64,000 nt of DNA from Yamadazyma tenuis (taxonomy: Eukaryota; Ascomycota; Pichiomycetes; Serinales; Debaryomycetaceae), in contig NC_089461.1 of NCBI RefSeq assembly GCF_029203305.1, positions 558,001 to 622,000 on the forward strand, given 5' to 3'. Shown here in pieces: positions 7,466 to 16,903 of the stretch. A model generated the notes under the pieces. The model searched no databases. It was given only the letters and a program-made list of their open reading frames with translations, and was not told where the DNA came from. How positions within the stretch are numbered: position 1 is the stretch's first letter; each line of letters begins with the position of its first letter. The translations under genes were made by a program, and so were the position numbers.

Positions 7466-9421
7466 ATGTCGACGATATCAGACCTACGGACCCGAGATCT
7501 GCACACTACTCTGTCTGAACGGCGATATATCAAGATTTCCACCGACTTTTCCAAGTCCCTGCATGTCCTCCCGCTACTTTCCAATGGCTACTCCTACCAC
7601 AACTCCCAACAACAAGAACATGAACTAGTACCACCGTTATCGTTTGAAAAGCTTCTCGATGCTCCCCTTTCCACTGTTTCCAACATGAATATCCGCCCCG
7701 GAGAACGCCATTTTCTTTTCTGGTTCTCCGTATCGTCTATTTTGCCCTTGATCTCTGCGTGCTTAGGGCCCGTAGGCAATATGCTTTCGATCGTGGGTCT
7801 TGCCGAGTCATGGCGCCTCGATACCACGACGTTAGAGCCGGTACCAGACCCAACTGCTGTGCAAGTCCTCAACTCGCTTAGTCTTGCGTTCGGGTTGATA
7901 GGCAATACTTCGTTGTTGGTGAACTTTTCCAACCCCAAAGCATATATTATTGCCCAGACAGTTTCGATAACATGCTGGGTGGTGGCATCGCTCTTACTCG
8001 TGGTGGGTCTTGTGGTTCTCAATGCCGTGTACATGACTCCAGGTCACACGCGGTCGGAGGGCCACTGGTTTTCTGTGTTCACGGTGGCTCTCTACTTGAT
8101 GTGCACCTTCACGATGTCACTCAACACCATTGGCTATCTCTTGGGAAAGTACCCGGCGCTCTTGAATCTTAACAAGACGGAGAAGGCGTTGATGCGGTAC
8201 ACGGTGGCACTAACGGTGTGGCTTGTCATCGGCACCTGTTCTTGTCGTAGACTTATTGATGGGCTTGAGTATGGAACTGCATTATACTATTGCGTGGTGT
8301 CGGTATTAACTATAGGGCTAGGCGACATCATACCATTGTCTTCAGGGGCCAAAGCGTTTATTCTCATATTTTCGTTGGTGGGGGTCATACTTATTGGTTT
8401 GGTTATTGCTATGATTCGTCAAGTGCTGCACAACACCAACAATCCAGTTGTGCACTGGCACCATATGGAAGTGGAGCGGAAAAAGTGCTTGGAATTGATT
8501 GAAAAGAACCATGTTAAACTCCATGAAGGTGATGGGTTCCGGATAATGCGTCGTATCGAGCACAAGTGTCGGCTGCAACAAGAAGTTTCCAGTGTTATCC
8601 TCAACTTGGGAGTTTTTGCTGCGTTATGGCTTCTTGGGGCCGTGGTGTTCCGGTACGTGGAGGGCTGGCTGTACTTCAATGCCGTATACTTCTGTCTTCT
8701 TTGTTTGATCACCATTGGCTACGGAGACTTTGTTCCCGTGTCGGCGTTGGGACATGCGTTCTTCGTGTGCTGGGCCATCGCCGCCGTGCCGCTAATGACA
8801 ATGCTTATCTCAAACTTGGGTGATACTCTCTTTGATGCCTACAGCCTTGCACTGCTTTTTGGAACGATTCGAATGCATGTACGGTATTTATTTTACGGTC
8901 CTCCCAACAAGTTCAAGGCCAATTCCCACTCTCTCCACCCTGTCGATTCTATCAACCGAGAACTCGGTGAAGAAGTCCTCTCGACAGATAGTACTACACC
9001 GTCTCCAGAACCGGCTCATAGTGTCCATCTACGCCCACATCCACATGGGCTTCGTGAGAAGCTTGAAACAAAGATCAAGACGCAAAAAGAAGACTTGGTG
9101 CTGATACTTGACTTTCTCAACCAGTTGAAACCTCTTCTTGAAGACACCCTTGACTCTCCTTCCATTGAGTACAAGTTTGACGAATGGAAGGCTTTGGTGC
9201 ATCTGTTACAGCGAGGTACTGAAGAAAGTCAACACGATACCTACTACTGGCTTGGGGACGAATCACCTTTGCGTTTACCATTGAAAGAGCCAAATTATTT
9301 CATCACCCGGATCTTTTTCCGCATAGAAAGTGAGCTACTTCGTTTGATTCGAGAGCTGGACCAGGAACTCGAGGACTTAACTGCTAAGAAGCAGCAGCTC
9401 CCTCAAGGGCCTTTTGAGTAG
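7466..9421 (+). CDS. TOK1: Tok1-type outward-rectifying two-pore potassium channel
   Basis: Tok1 is the fungal plasma-membrane K+ outward rectifier with eight transmembrane segments and two pore loops in one chain. Both selectivity filters are visible: TIGLGD (about 282-287) and TIGYGD (about 416-421), each flanked by hydrophobic segments. A run of membrane segments fills about residues 75-260, and the C-terminal third is a soluble, charged, partly coiled tail. The open frame extends upstream to 7355 only through a GTG, so I take the first ATG (7466), giving 651 residues. Codon 402, in the helix before the second pore (EGW-x-YFN), is CTG; Ser or Thr is usual there, which suits CUG-Ser decoding. 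Confidence 0.95.
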   Translation: MSTISDLRTRDLHTTLSERRYIKISTDFSKSLHVLPLLSNGYSYHNSQQQEHELVPPLSFEKLLDAPLSTVSNMNIRPGERHFLFWFSVSSILPLISACLGPVGNMLSIVGLAESWRLDTTTLEPVPDPTAVQVLNSLSLAFGLIGNTSLLVNFSNPKAYIIAQTVSITCWVVASLLLVVGLVVLNAVYMTPGHTRSEGHWFSVFTVALYLMCTFTMSLNTIGYLLGKYPALLNLNKTEKALMRYTVALTVWLVIGTCSCRRLIDGLEYGTALYYCVVSVLTIGLGDIIPLSSGAKAFILIFSLVGVILIGLVIAMIRQVLHNTNNPVVHWHHMEVERKKCLELIEKNHVKLHEGDGFRIMRRIEHKCRLQQEVSSVILNLGVFAALWLLGAVVFRYVEGWLYFNAVYFCLLCLITIGYGDFVPVSALGHAFFVCWAIAAVPLMTMLISNLGDTLFDAYSLALLFGTIRMHVRYLFYGPPNKFKANSHSLHPVDSINRELGEEVLSTDSTTPSPEPAHSVHLRPHPHGLREKLETKIKTQKEDLVLILDFLNQLKPLLEDTLDSPSIEYKFDEWKALVHLLQRGTEESQHDTYYWLGDESPLRLPLKEPNYFITRIFFRIESELLRLIRELDQELEDLTAKKQQLPQGPFE

Positions 9422-9552
9422 TTTTTCGCAGCTACTTTTCGTGTGTGGTAAATTCGCGTATGTCGATGTTTTTTATCGACAGTCGATAACATTACTCATT
9501 ATCTGCCCAAACACAGTCAACTGCGGGTTTGTCATCGTTAGAACTACAAGAT

Positions 9553-10938
9553 ATGGCCCAGCACCTCAGCACCGATTCGCTCAGCCTGCTGACCCCTCCT
9601 GTGCCGTCCTTTCCCCATGACCCGGTGGTGTTCCGGTTTGCAGCCATCACAATCACTTTATCTCAGCTCCGTTATCTTACATTTTCCCTTATCGGCATCG
9701 CTTTATTGTGGCCTTGGAATGCTTTCTTGCTGGCAAGTGCTTACTATGGAGAGAGATTCTCCCATACCTTGTCCCTTATCAAAATCTACTCTTCCACCAT
9801 GATGACGGTATCTACCTTGACCTCAACCGTCTATACATATTATTTATCACAGGTACAAAAGGGCGTTAACTATCGTGCCCGTATATACATGGGACTTAGC
9901 CTTACTGTTGGTGTGTTTGTGGTGATGGCCTTTTCATGCATTTCTTGGTGGTTTATCACCATGGAGGATACGGTGTTTTTTGTGGGTTTGATGGCCATGG
10001 TATTTATGGCATCAATAGCAACAGGACTTGCCCAGAACGGCACTATGGCCACTGTCAACGTCTTGGGAAGCATCTACGCCAATGCGGTGATGGTGGGTCA
10101 AGCTATTGCCGGGGTGTTGCCTTCTATCGCTCTTATCATCTCCATTTTGGTGGTTGGCGAACACACCACTGAAGCCTCGGGCCCTAGAAAAGACTATGGG
10201 GTGTTTGTGTACTATATTACAGCAAGTCTTGTGGCGTTGGTGTCCATGTCTCTTCTTTGGTGGGTGAATGTCTATAAGTCCCACAACCAGTATCGGCTTT
10301 TGAACGAAACATTAGAGGGTGAGCAGTCTATTGACTCTAGTGCTAACGACGTCGATGAGCCAGAAATCCAGCAGAACTACGTTTCTTTTGGGGTGTTGTG
10401 GTCGAAATTGAAGTTCATTGTGCTGTCTATATTCTTCACGTTTGCTGTCACGCTTATATTCCCGGTGTTTGCGTCTACGGTCGAATCTGTCAACTACGAC
10501 TCCAACTTCCGTCTCTTCAAGAAGGACATTTTCATCCCATTCCTGTTTTTGGTGTGGAACTTGGGAGATCTTTTGGGGCGTATTTGGTGTGGAGCACCAG
10601 GTTCCAGGTTCTTAATTAATAAACCTTCCAAGTTAATCACGTACTCGTTGGCTCGTTTGGTTTTCATTCCTTTGTTTTTGACCTGTAACATCCACCCGTA
10701 CACTTCGGCATCGCAATCGAGTGCTTTAATTAACTCTGACCTCTGGTACCTTATGCTCCAGATGTTGTTTGGATTATCAAACGGGCAATTGTGCACTTCA
10801 TGCTTCATGATCGTTGGGAACTTCTGTGATACAGATGATGAGAAAGAAGCTGCTGGTGGGTTCACAGCGGTGTTTTTGAGTGTCGGGTTGGCGTTTGGTA
10901 GTGTTTTCAGCTATCTTCTCGTTATTGCAATCAATTAG
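9553..10938 (+). CDS. FUN26: Equilibrative nucleoside transporter (Fun26 type)
   Basis: This is a member of the ENT/SLC29 family; Fun26 in yeast is an intracellular (vacuolar) nucleoside transporter. The 461-residue protein has about eleven hydrophobic segments. ENT landmarks include the first membrane span ending in LLWPWNAFL, SIATGLAQNG in the fourth-fifth span region, a short charged central cytosolic loop (about 255-285), and a C-terminal span region with DLLGR and GLSNGQLCTSCFM, matching the family's conserved late-span motifs. The longer frame begins at a TTG; the first ATG (9553) was chosen. It could instead be a plasma-membrane ENT, as the sequence alone does not settle location. Confidence 0.9.
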   Translation: MAQHLSTDSLSLLTPPVPSFPHDPVVFRFAAITITLSQLRYLTFSLIGIALLWPWNAFLLASAYYGERFSHTLSLIKIYSSTMMTVSTLTSTVYTYYLSQVQKGVNYRARIYMGLSLTVGVFVVMAFSCISWWFITMEDTVFFVGLMAMVFMASIATGLAQNGTMATVNVLGSIYANAVMVGQAIAGVLPSIALIISILVVGEHTTEASGPRKDYGVFVYYITASLVALVSMSLLWWVNVYKSHNQYRLLNETLEGEQSIDSSANDVDEPEIQQNYVSFGVLWSKLKFIVLSIFFTFAVTLIFPVFASTVESVNYDSNFRLFKKDIFIPFLFLVWNLGDLLGRIWCGAPGSRFLINKPSKLITYSLARLVFIPLFLTCNIHPYTSASQSSALINSDLWYLMLQMLFGLSNGQLCTSCFMIVGNFCDTDDEKEAAGGFTAVFLSVGLAFGSVFSYLLVIAIN

Positions 10939-10998
10939 AGTTTAGATTGCAAAAACCATGATTTATTCCAATGCAGTGGAAAGATAATGTTGATAAAC

Positions 10999-11028
10999 CA
11001 TCATGAAACATCATGAAGCATCATGAAA
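10999..11028. repeat. Short tandem repeat, three CATCATGAA-type units
   Basis: Three near-identical 10-bp units (CATCATGAAA, CATCATGAAG, CATCATGAAA) lie in the 3' flank of the nucleoside transporter gene. They sit between it and AIM3. No function is apparent. Confidence 0.6.
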
Positions 11029-11182
11029 GAATAATTGCTCCAAGTTTACGCCAGACATCTACTCATATACTAATACATTTTACAACATGTCTCATAAATA
11101 CTCCTATTATTTAGGCTATGCCACATCAGGCACCGATCGCGCGCAGTAGATTTGTTAGAACCGAAACACCTTCAATCATACA

Positions 11183-13315
11183 ATGTCATTTTGGGATAAA
11201 AATAAGGATAGCTTTAAATCAACTGGAATAGCTGCGGTGAAGGGAATCGGTAAAGGGGGCATGGCTCTCGGGAAGGCGGGTGTTCGGACGTACAAGAACC
11301 ATCAGGGAACCCCCAATTCTTCTTCAAAAGAAGAAGTGGTGGAAGAACCATTGGGACCAGGACCGCCGCCGTTGTCTAAAGACCAATTGAGCACGCTACC
11401 ACCTCCTCCAGCACGCAACGTGGAAGGCAGGATATATGTGCCAGGTGCTCCGTCTGCCAATCCGCTTCAGGTGTATGGTAGTGGAAATCAGCCTCAAAAT
11501 CAGTCTCAAAATCAGTATCAAAATCAGTATCAAAATCAGTATCAACCCTATCAAAACCAGCCTCAACAGTCTCCGTATCAAACTCAGTCACAGACTCAAC
11601 CACAATACCATCAACCTGAATCACAATATCAACAGCCTCAATCACAATATCAACAGCCTCAATCACAATATCAGCAATCTCAACCATCACAGCAGCAATA
11701 CCAGCAGCCTCAACAACCGCAGCAACAGCCTCAACAACCGCAGGAGCAGTACCAACAACCTCAACAGCAGTACCAACAACCGCAACAGCAATACCAACAA
11801 CCGCAACAGCAGTACCAACAACCGCAACCTCAGCAGACTCCACCACAGTACCAACAGCCTCCTCAACAGGTCGCTCAACAGCCTCAGGCTCCTCAGGCTC
11901 CTCAGGTTCCTCAGGCCCCTCTGTACCAGCCTGTAACCCAACCAATTCCCTATCAACAGCCACTTCAACAGCCTCAACCCCCAGCCCAGGTTCCACCACC
12001 AGCAGCACAACCTCAGCAGCCACAAGCTTTTCTTCAGCAGCTCCAACAACTGATCCAGGCACAACCATCTGCTCCCTCATCAAACCATGGCTCTGCCCAG
12101 CCCAACTATTCTCCTCCATTGACTCAGAACTATGGTCCTCAATTACTGGGTGGCCCCTCGGCACCTCCAATCTCTCAAAGAGCAGCTGCTCCACTACCAC
12201 CCCGGGCTGTTCAACCACCCCAGCAAGCATCACCACAAGCTTATCAACAGACACCTTCTCAAGATGCTCAACCCCAAACATTTAATGCTCAACCCCAGAC
12301 ACTGGCTCCACCAGTTCAACCAACATACCAACCACCAGTTCAACCAACATACCAACCACCAGCTCAGCAAGGATATCAAGCCTCAGCTCAACCAATATAC
12401 CAACCACCAGTCCAACAAGTCCCTCCTCCAGCTCAACAAACATACCAGCCAGAACAGACATACCAAGCCCAAGAGGACGAAGCCCCGAAGCAGAAAACTC
12501 CATTACCGGACCCTTCCTCGTTTGCTCCTCCTCCTGTGCACAAGGCCCGTTCTTCGCTATCTCCACCACCTTCAGCACCGGCAAGAGTCTCAGAAGCTAC
12601 TTCTTCCGTGTCGGCATCTCCAGCCTCTTCAACTCCAGCACAGTCGCATACCACGTTGGCTACTCACACCTCAGTTTCTTCTCGTGGCAAGGAACCTGTT
12701 AAAGTGCCAGTTCCCGCGTTGGCTGCTGGTATCGATGTTACCAAATTTGTTCCCCCTCCTAAACCTTTCCATGGAACCCCCGTGAACACTGGTGGTCTGT
12801 CTCATGTGGTGCCCAATACTTCCAGACCAGTGCCACTGCTTCCTCCAAGAGCTCCTTCTGTACCTCTGGTATCTCCTCCTGTTGAGACTAAGAAGGCACC
12901 CCCTCCGAAACCTTTGAAGAAGCCAACAATCACAATGCCCAACGATCCTCCTCCTTATAGAGAATCAGAAGGTAACAAGTCTTCTCCTCAACCATCAGAA
13001 CCGGAGAAAGCAGTTCCTTCAGTGAAGCCAAAACCAAAGGCATTACTGTCGGCTTCAACGGTGTCACAGACTTCCTTGGAAAGCGAACTTGAGGCGACGT
13101 TAGCGAAGCGGTTTGCACCGCTATCAGTGAAACTGGAAGCGTCTCTGGTGGCGCTGGAAGAGGTTCTGATGAAGCCTAGTTCGAACCTTGAAAGTCCCAC
13201 TAAACCTAAACCCCTTCTCAAACCTAAACCTCAATTAACACCTAAACCTCAGTTGGTACCTAAGCCTGATACAGATGGTGCTCTACCCCCTCCTGCTCCA
13301 CGCAGAAATTATTGA
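11183..13315 (+). CDS. AIM3: Aim3-like actin-patch protein, Gln/Pro-rich
   Basis: Aim3 is a cortical actin-patch protein that binds SH3 proteins such as Rvs167 and inhibits barbed-end actin elongation. The N-terminus (SFWDKNKDSFKSTGIAAVKG, then GKAGVRTYKNHQG) is the recognisable Aim3 signature. Residues of about 95-430 are a low-complexity Q/P/Y tract built from repeats such as QYQQPQ, QPTYQPP and QAPQ. The rest is Pro-rich, with many PxxP SH3-ligand motifs and a PPPAPRR C-terminus. The length, 710 residues, is within the variable range of the family. The repeats create a long spurious open frame on the opposite strand (11376-12281). Repeat-rich coding DNA of this kind is likely to vary in length between strains. 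Confidence 0.88.
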   Translation: MSFWDKNKDSFKSTGIAAVKGIGKGGMALGKAGVRTYKNHQGTPNSSSKEEVVEEPLGPGPPPLSKDQLSTLPPPPARNVEGRIYVPGAPSANPLQVYGSGNQPQNQSQNQYQNQYQNQYQPYQNQPQQSPYQTQSQTQPQYHQPESQYQQPQSQYQQPQSQYQQSQPSQQQYQQPQQPQQQPQQPQEQYQQPQQQYQQPQQQYQQPQQQYQQPQPQQTPPQYQQPPQQVAQQPQAPQAPQVPQAPLYQPVTQPIPYQQPLQQPQPPAQVPPPAAQPQQPQAFLQQLQQLIQAQPSAPSSNHGSAQPNYSPPLTQNYGPQLLGGPSAPPISQRAAAPLPPRAVQPPQQASPQAYQQTPSQDAQPQTFNAQPQTLAPPVQPTYQPPVQPTYQPPAQQGYQASAQPIYQPPVQQVPPPAQQTYQPEQTYQAQEDEAPKQKTPLPDPSSFAPPPVHKARSSLSPPPSAPARVSEATSSVSASPASSTPAQSHTTLATHTSVSSRGKEPVKVPVPALAAGIDVTKFVPPPKPFHGTPVNTGGLSHVVPNTSRPVPLLPPRAPSVPLVSPPVETKKAPPPKPLKKPTITMPNDPPPYRESEGNKSSPQPSEPEKAVPSVKPKPKALLSASTVSQTSLESELEATLAKRFAPLSVKLEASLVALEEVLMKPSSNLESPTKPKPLLKPKPQLTPKPQLVPKPDTDGALPPPAPRRNY

Positions 13316-13426
13316 GCCCAACAATAAGCATTAACTTTGTAACCAATATTGATATAGAACCCACAATAATTCATTTTGCAACTTCGCAGTTTCTCGCGAT
13401 GCTCTAAAAATCAATTCACCACACAG

Positions 13427-15118
13427 ATGACTAACGAAGAAGTTGCAGTAGCACCTTCGCTATCCACTCATCAGGGTGAAGATGCTTTCACCTTTCAGAG
13501 GTATGACCATTCTTCTAATAATCGCAAGCATTTGTCCTTACAACCGGTTGAGAACGGCCCTGAGCTCGACCAGTTGATCTACAACTACTACAGCATCGAG
13601 GAAACCATTGAGTTTATAAAATCCAAACCACAATGTAAGAGGGTGACGCTACAGTTCCCTGATGAACTTGTGTGTGATTGTAGTGCTGTGGCCCAGGCTA
13701 TATCTTCAAAACTTGACATTGAGATTATGAAGACACCTTCAACTTGTGGAGGTAACTCCGACTGCTCATGCCCCAACTCCATAGACATTGAAAATGATGA
13801 AAAACAAACGGTGTGGATCCTCGCCGACACATCATATTCCCCTTGTTGTGTGGATGAAGTGGCTGCCGAACATGTCAAGGGTGACGTTGTCATTCACTAT
13901 GGGGACGCATGTTTGAATCCTGTCAGCAAGGTGCAAGTAGCCTATGTGTTTGGAAAGCCTGCTGTAAATATTGATGAAACCGTGAAAGAATTCCAAAAAA
14001 AATACGAGGACAGCAGCAGCCGAGTATTACTTATGGCAGATGCTCCTCATTCATACATAATGCATTTGGTGTACGAAAAATTGCATCCAATATACCCAAA
14101 CATCGCCTTCGCTGATATCCTGCAAGAATCATTTCCACACTCCACAATAATTGGATACAAGCCCATGTCGTCAACAATGGACTTACAACTTCTTAATAGA
14201 ACCTTTCATCACTTGGTAGATGATGAAGACGAAGAGCTTGAACAGCTATTGATGTCCTATGATTTGTTCCATATCAGCGTTCCTGAAGCACCCAGATTAT
14301 TGAAACTCACAACCGTTTTCCAATCTGTAACGCTATTTGACCCTGTTGAGGGCACAACATCCCAAGGCCCATTCCCTAACTTGATGCGTCGTTATCGGTA
14401 TATGCATATGGCTAGGTCAGCTGGTACTATTGGTTTACTTGTGAACACATTATCTTTATCAAACACCAAACTTTTGTTGAACAAACTAAAGGCCAAGATC
14501 ATTGAAGCCGATAAAAAGCAGTATATGTTTGTAGTTGGAAAGCCGAATGTGGCCAAGTTATCCAACTTTGAGCCTATAGACATCTGGTGTATTTTGGGAT
14601 GTGATCATCAAGGTATCATAATTGACCAGAACAACGAGTACTTTAAACCTATCATCACGCCCTTCGAGCTTCTTTTAGCTCTCAACCAAGAGTTATCCTG
14701 GAACGGGAAGTGGGAAACTGACTTTGGGAAACTCTTGGTCCAACTCAAACAGAATGAGAATGAGAATGAACATGAAGACCATAATTCTGAAGACGATGAA
14801 CCTCAATTTAACCCGGTAACCGGCAAGTTTGCCAGCTCTTCCACACCCTTGCGTCGTCCCCAGTACTTGCAAGTGGAAACTTCCACAACTACAAATACTG
14901 AAAATGCTCAGACAAATGCTCTTGTGAACAGATTTTCCAGCGAGGTGGTTATAAGAGACACTGTTTCCACCGCTGCTGCCCAACTCCAAACCAGACACTG
15001 GACAGGCTTGGGCAGTGATTATGTGGACGATGAAGAAAATGCCAAGGGGGCTTTGGTAGAAGACGGAATCAAGGGAATTGCCAGAGGTTACGAATTCGAT
15101 GTAAATAATAATAGTTAA
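13427..15118 (+). CDS. DPH2: Dph2, diphthamide synthesis subunit
   Basis: Dph2 pairs with Dph1 in the 4Fe-4S, SAM-cleaving complex that transfers the 3-amino-3-carboxypropyl group to the target histidine of eEF2, the first step of diphthamide synthesis. Family landmarks include RVTLQFPDEL, a Cys-containing DTSYSPCCVDEVAAEH segment followed by VIHYGDACLNP, and a later Cys in DIWCILGCDHQ. The C-terminus (SRHWTGLGSDY-type TRHWTGLG) is typical. The open frame continues upstream to a TTG at 13376; the first ATG, at 13427, gives 563 residues, a normal length. The stop is 63 bp before the ATG of the next gene on the same strand. Confidence 0.95.
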   Translation: MTNEEVAVAPSLSTHQGEDAFTFQRYDHSSNNRKHLSLQPVENGPELDQLIYNYYSIEETIEFIKSKPQCKRVTLQFPDELVCDCSAVAQAISSKLDIEIMKTPSTCGGNSDCSCPNSIDIENDEKQTVWILADTSYSPCCVDEVAAEHVKGDVVIHYGDACLNPVSKVQVAYVFGKPAVNIDETVKEFQKKYEDSSSRVLLMADAPHSYIMHLVYEKLHPIYPNIAFADILQESFPHSTIIGYKPMSSTMDLQLLNRTFHHLVDDEDEELEQLLMSYDLFHISVPEAPRLLKLTTVFQSVTLFDPVEGTTSQGPFPNLMRRYRYMHMARSAGTIGLLVNTLSLSNTKLLLNKLKAKIIEADKKQYMFVVGKPNVAKLSNFEPIDIWCILGCDHQGIIIDQNNEYFKPIITPFELLLALNQELSWNGKWETDFGKLLVQLKQNENENEHEDHNSEDDEPQFNPVTGKFASSSTPLRRPQYLQVETSTTTNTENAQTNALVNRFSSEVVIRDTVSTAAAQLQTRHWTGLGSDYVDDEENAKGALVEDGIKGIARGYEFDVNNNS

Positions 15119-15181
15119 GAACAATTTATATTCGCAGCCATCGACTTTCGAGCCACCGCAGCGAATTTAACTATATCAACA

Positions 15182-16208
15182 ATGTGCAATGTAGATACAA
15201 TGGTATTGTTTGCCACGAGACACTGGAATGTGTTGATAGTTGCAAGCCTTACTATATGGTAAGTATCCGAAGTTTTCATGCGATTTGTGTGTTTACTAAC
15301 TTTCCAGGGTGTATCTGAAGCAACCAGTCTGGAGTGTCATTCTGTTCATTTTGATCGCTATCAAGATATTTACAAATGTTGATATGTGGACACGAACGTA
15401 TTCCCGACACGTACCATTGAGCAAAGATGATGTGGCCGTGGTGGTAGGAGGCGCCAGAGGACTCGGAATAGAAATGGTAAAACAGCTTACCAACAAATAT
15501 AAAGTGAAGAAGGTGATTATCATAGACATGAACAAGCCAGAAGTCCGACATCAAGACATAACTTTCATTCCGTGTAATGTGGGAGACAAGAAGAAGTATG
15601 CTGAGGTGCTACAGAATGTGATAGACGAATGTGAAGCCAGTGGTGACAAGATTAGGGTGTTTGTCACCAATGCTGGTATAAGACACAGTAAATCGGTACT
15701 ACAATTGAGCATGGAAGAGATCGATGAGATATACGATGTAAACGTATTTTCCTATATTCAAGGCATCCGGGCATTACTAAAACACCACATGAAACATCCC
15801 CAAGACAGCCTATCGATAGTGACAGTGTCTTCGGTGTTGGGGATACTTGCACCTCGAAATTTGACCATATACTCGTCTACCAAAGCTGCCTTGAGCCAAA
15901 TTCACGAAGGTTTAGCTCAGGAGTTGGTGGACTTCCCCAGTATCAGAATGTTGCTTGTGTTACCTGGACAGCTACTGCGAGGAATGTTTGACGATGTGAG
16001 TCCTTCTCGGACTTTTTTTGCACCTGTGGTGGACCACATCAAATTGGCTAAGGACATTATGGATAGAGTGAACAACGGGCAGTGTGGGGTGTTGAGTGAG
16101 CCTATTTATGGAAAATTGTTACCAGTGGTGAAATGTCTACCTTACTCGATTATACAGTTGTGTAGAAGATTTTCACAGATGGACCAGAAGGTCAGGGACA
16201 ATTCATAG
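15182..16208 (+). CDS. Membrane-anchored short-chain dehydrogenase/reductase, two exons
   Basis: This NAD(P)-dependent SDR is assembled from exon 1 (15182-15258) and exon 2 (15308-16208), giving 325 residues. The N-terminus has one or two hydrophobic helices (about 16-47), suggesting anchoring in the ER or lipid-droplet membrane. The cofactor loop GGARGLG is at about 73-79, the NAG motif follows (TNAGIRH), and the catalytic YSSTK is at about 214-218. The pattern resembles the SDR16C/retinal-dehydrogenase-like group and fungal proteins such as yeast YDL114W. The substrate is unknown; a lipid or sterol-like carbonyl would fit the anchor. The splice is supported by GTAAGT, a perfect TACTAAC and an in-frame join. 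A second in-frame ATG at 15200 is possible. Confidence 0.82.
15259..15307 (+). other. Spliceosomal intron, 49 nt, in the SDR gene
   Basis: The donor is GTAAGT, the branch point is TACTAAC at 15294-15300, and the acceptor is CAG seven bases beyond it. Removal joins a Trp codon in frame and supplies an ATG start that exon 2 lacks. Confidence 0.9.
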
Positions 16209-16250
16209 ACAAGAACAATACATAGATCATTACGTGTATTAGTGAAGTAT

Positions 16251-16825
16251 TTAGTTTCGCTTTTTTCCAACCTTCTCTATTTCCTTACTAAGCAACTGCT
16301 TGAGAAGTTCCGGTTGGAACATGGAGAAGTTGTCAAAAATCTTCATGAATTCAATGTGAGTTTTGACGCTCTGTTGCCTCTCTTCGCCAAACCTCAATTC
16401 TATGTTGTAGACTGGTTCGTACTTGGGACTGCTTGTAACTATAGTGATCTGTTCGTTATTATCATTGAACCCCACGTATTTGATGTTCTTGAACCTCTTA
16501 GAATTGGTCAAGAAAAATAAAACCCCACTGATTGCAAAGTACACAGCTAGAATTAACACCGTGAGGGTGAAAGATTCGTTGAACGGGATCTTCTTTTCAA
16601 TGAGGAATAATCCACCACTCAAAAGGACAGTTAAAACGCCAAGTGCTAATTTGATATCGGTGAGTTTAAATGATTCGCTGTACCCAAGGCCTCCAAGAAT
16701 GTCGGACAAGTTGTCGTCGACGATTGTGCGCAATTGTGCCACATTGCTAAAGGTATGTTAGTTTGGTAGTGGAAAGGTTGCTAAGTATCTTCTACATACT
16801 ATAAGTTTGGTTTCGTAGTTGACAT
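16251..16825 (-). CDS. SPC2: Signal peptidase complex subunit 2, two exons
   Basis: Spc2 (SPCS2) is a non-catalytic ER-membrane subunit of signal peptidase that also contacts the Sec61 channel. Exon 1 is 16825-16800 and exon 2 is 16746-16251, giving 173 residues. Without splicing the frame has only a GTG start. With it the N-terminus becomes MSTTKPNLYNVAQL, matching the yeast N-terminus KPINVYSIPEL. Two transmembrane helices follow (about 40-55 and 67-87), then a cytosolic C-terminal domain ending in KKRN. The gene converges on the SDR gene with 42 bp between stops. It follows MAG2 on the same strand, with 78 bp between them. Confidence 0.92.
16747..16799 (-). other. Spliceosomal intron, 53 nt, in SPC2
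   Basis: On the minus strand the donor is GTATGT (16799-16794), the branch region contains AACTAAC (16763-16757), and the acceptor is TTTAG. Exon 1 is only 26 nt and splits a Tyr codon. The joined protein aligns with the conserved N-terminus of Spc2. Confidence 0.88.
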
Positions 16826-16903
16826 TGATGGTGGTGGTGGTGGAAAATTACGTGTTGGAAATTGTGTGAGCGCGCTGCCAAAATGTTTTTATGTACATAA
16901 AGT

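Noticed and set aside
11376..12281. 301-codon minus-strand frame opposite AIM3
   Set aside because: It is the mirror of CAA/CAG-rich repeats (Val/Glu/Ala low complexity) with no independent features; AIM3 on the plus strand is recognised.
13397..13405. PAC-like GCGATGCTC before DPH2
   Set aside because: It differs from GCGATGAGMT at two core positions.
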